This document shows positions 62,030 through 64,000 of a stretch of 64,000 bases of DNA, piece by piece; the first letter of the stretch is position 1, and each line of letters starts with the position of its first letter. A program made the position numbers and the translations under genes. The notes beneath the pieces were generated by a model that was not told where the DNA came from, did no database searches, and saw only the letters and a program-made list of their open reading frames with translations. Source of the DNA: Pyropia yezoensis (taxonomy: Eukaryota > Rhodophyta > Bangiophyceae > Bangiales > Bangiaceae); assembly GCA_009829735.1 (NCBI GenBank), contig CM020620.1:8882545-8946544 (forward strand). The letters are read 5' to 3'.

Positions 62030-63900
62030 CCCGCCCCAGCGGGCGCAGCCCCCCCCGGGCGTCACCAAAGCCGACCCCACCGCCGCCGCGACAGCACCGC
62101 CGTTCCCCCCCCCTGCCGCTTCCCCCCCCTCCTCCACACGCAACACCGCCAAACCGGCCAACAGCAGGCAGCGTGGGGTGGGGGGGACGCTGGCTGGGCC
62201 ACCGTGACGGTGCGCCCCGCTGGCGCGACCCGGCTCACCGCTCCCCGCCGCCAGGCGCGGCGGCTCGGTGGCCAGCCCAGCCGCAAACGCCGGCCCACCA
62301 CCCCTCCACCCCTCCCGTTCCCTCCCCGACCCTCTTTCCCAGATGCCGTTCCCCCCCTCGCTCCCCCTCCACGCCCCCAACCCCCCCCCCTCCCCGCCTC
62401 CCCCCGCCCACCCCACGCGCACTCCCGCGGCAGCACCGACGCTGCTGCCGGTGGCGGCCGCCGACAGAGGGCGCCGCCCGACCGACCCGGCGGCGGCGCT
62501 GCGGCACGGGGGGGAGGCGGGGGGGGGCGGGGGAGGCGCGGCGGCAGGCGCACCCTCTCTCGCCGCGGCTTGCGGGAGCGCCACACGCACACTACACACA
62601 CGCGCGATGGGGAGGCGGGGCTCAGCGGGGCGGGCGGAGGGGGGGTCCGTGGGAGGGAGGGGGCCCCTGCCACCGAGGCGACATAGAGTGATGCGTGAAA
62701 ATAGTGGGTGACGCATCGTCGCGTGGCGGCCACCACACGCCAATCCTTCTGGACTTTTTATTGAAAACAGAAAAAAGAGAATATGTTTACTCGCGTACTC
62801 TATTCCCTCCGTGCACCGTGGTTGCCGACCACTCCATCGCGGCGGCGTCCCTCCCGCGGGGCACCTCGCGAGTGCCGCTGCCCACCTATAAAGGTACCTA
62901 CAGTGCAGTACATAACCTGTGGCCGCCTTTCAAGAGTGCGGCGCGTTGGTCTCGGTGGGATCGACCGCCGCTGCGGTCCTCTGGTGCCGAGCGGCGCCGC
63001 GCCAGACGCTGTACACCGCACACGGCGGGTGACGATGGCGGCGGTGACCCTATCATTTACTGTCTACACACCTGCTGGCGGGGAGGGGGAGGGGCGAGTG
63101 GGGGGGGGGGAAACATGAGAATGGTCGCGCAAACAACGAGAGCAGAGCCGACGGGAGAAGGGGGTACAAAGGAAGGGTGAGGCGGACGGAGGAGGGAGCC
63201 GTGGCTGCCCCTGCGTGGGCCCCAGAGGGCCGCGGCCGTGTGGCGAGGGGTTGACGCACGGCCGCCGCGTCGGCTGGTGGAGGAGGGCCTAAAGCGGCCC
63301 GGTCGTGACCCTCTCCGCGGTGGGTGGGCGGGCGGGGGGCCGGCGTACCAACACTTGCCCCATTCCCCCCTCCCACCCACCCCCTCGGTAGCAAAGTACA
63401 CCAGCTGGAGGTTTTGCTACCGGGTGCGGGAGGACCTGCAGGTCCTCTCCGCGTACCGGTGGCGCGGGCACGACGAAAGAAAAAAAAAAACAAAGAAAAC
63501 ACGAAGAATAGCCAGCGCTCCCGCGCCGTCACCCCTGCATCCCCACCGCCAGGCGGCCACTGCGGTCACCCCCCCCCCCCCCCGCAGGGCGCGGCAAGCG
63601 GCATCTGCCCACCCAGCTGGGTGCAGCGGGCGCGGGCACCAGGCGCGGCACGCGCCCTCCTCATCCACGCGCACCTTCCCGCCCCCCCCCCCCCACCACT
63701 CCCCCCCCTCCCTCCCCCCTCACGCACTCCCCGTACCCCCCCCCTCACCCGCCTCCCCGCACGCGCTGCCCCCACTCGACAAGGTGGCGGCGGAGGCCGC
63801 CCCCCCGGCGGCCGCCGCCGCTGCCGCCCGCCTCCCAGCGGCCGCCCCCGCCGCCCGACCAGCCGCCGCCCGCGCCGGCGCTGCGTCTCCGCGCGTCCCA
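62030..63900. other. GC-rich terminal region without identifiable genes
   Basis: C-rich on the plus strand at 62100-62560 and 63570-63790, giving Pro- or Gly-rich pseudo-ORFs. A TATAAA motif at about 62887, within CCACCTATAAAGG, is a plausible TATA box. No protein-like frame follows within the window. Confidence 0.4.
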
Positions 63901-63909
63901 GCGGACACC

Positions 63910-63915
63910 CCCCCA

Positions 63916-63967
<52 letters not shown>
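63910..63967. repeat. (GCC)n trinucleotide microsatellite
   Basis: About 17 consecutive GCC units near 63916-63966 encode poly-Ala/poly-Gly in either direction, within C-rich DNA. Confidence 0.9.
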
Positions 63968-63969
<2 letters not shown>

Positions 63970-64000
63970 CACACCCCCACCACCGCCATTGCCACCGCCG

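Noticed and set aside
61529..62743. ORFs of 385 (plus) and 480 (minus) codons
   Set aside because: Low-complexity frames through an intron and upstream region of the RING gene. The minus one loses protein character outside the inferred exons.
63910..63967. CRISPR-like regular repeat
   Set aside because: Simple (GCC)n microsatellite without spacers; no CRISPR array anywhere in the window.

Overview
The window is nuclear DNA from a GC-rich eukaryote. Genes have few, short introns, proteins are rich in Ala/Gly/Pro, and the repeats are Ty3/gypsy chromoviruses, a PIF/Harbinger transposon and traces of a Helitron. Host genes include the proteasome subunit RPN1, a TB2/DP1/HVA22 protein, an SLC45/GPH-type sugar transporter and a GH5 beta-1,3-glucanase. 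Taken together this fits a bangiophyte red alga (Porphyra/Pyropia-like). That assignment is inferred from composition and gene style, not from a database match.

Layout. 1-4995: a Ty3/gypsy element (A) on the minus strand, entering from outside the window. It comprises pol with a homopolymer frameshift, gag and a 471-bp 5' LTR. It sits inside a second element. 4996-10480: the 3' half of that host element (B'), with the RNase H end, integrase, chromodomain, a large antisense ORF and a 363-bp LTR. 10481-24317: a relic zone with no intact gene. It holds an ORF cut by B', Helitron-helicase-like and gag-like remnants, a Tc1/mariner-like inverted-repeat element, hairpins and minisatellites. 24318-35141: element B, a complete copy of the B' family. 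It has a 5-bp target duplication (CACCC), LTRs that differ at about 2 of 363 positions, intact gag and pol, and the antisense ORF. 35.9-40.3 kb: a PIF/Harbinger element with a three-exon DDE transposase and a convergent Myb/SANT-like partner. 40.7-62 kb: host genes, namely the sugar transporter, a broken GH5 glucanase, a TB2/DP1/HVA22 protein, a flavin monooxygenase, a Cys-rich type II membrane protein, RPN1 and a RING-H2 E3 ligase. 62-64 kb: low-complexity GC-rich DNA ending in a (GCC)n tract.

The most novel system is in the B family. Between pol and the 3' LTR each copy carries a long antisense gene (789 and about 815 codons) of no family I recognise. The convergent pol and antisense ORFs are separated by an array of four palindromes spaced exactly 24 bp apart. 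Both lineages (A and B) keep a G_GGA_AAC heptamer two codons before the gag stop, with pol in the -1 frame, which predicts Gag-Pol expression by programmed frameshifting. Four of the five introns I could place begin GTACGT and the fifth GTATGT, in host genes and transposon alike.
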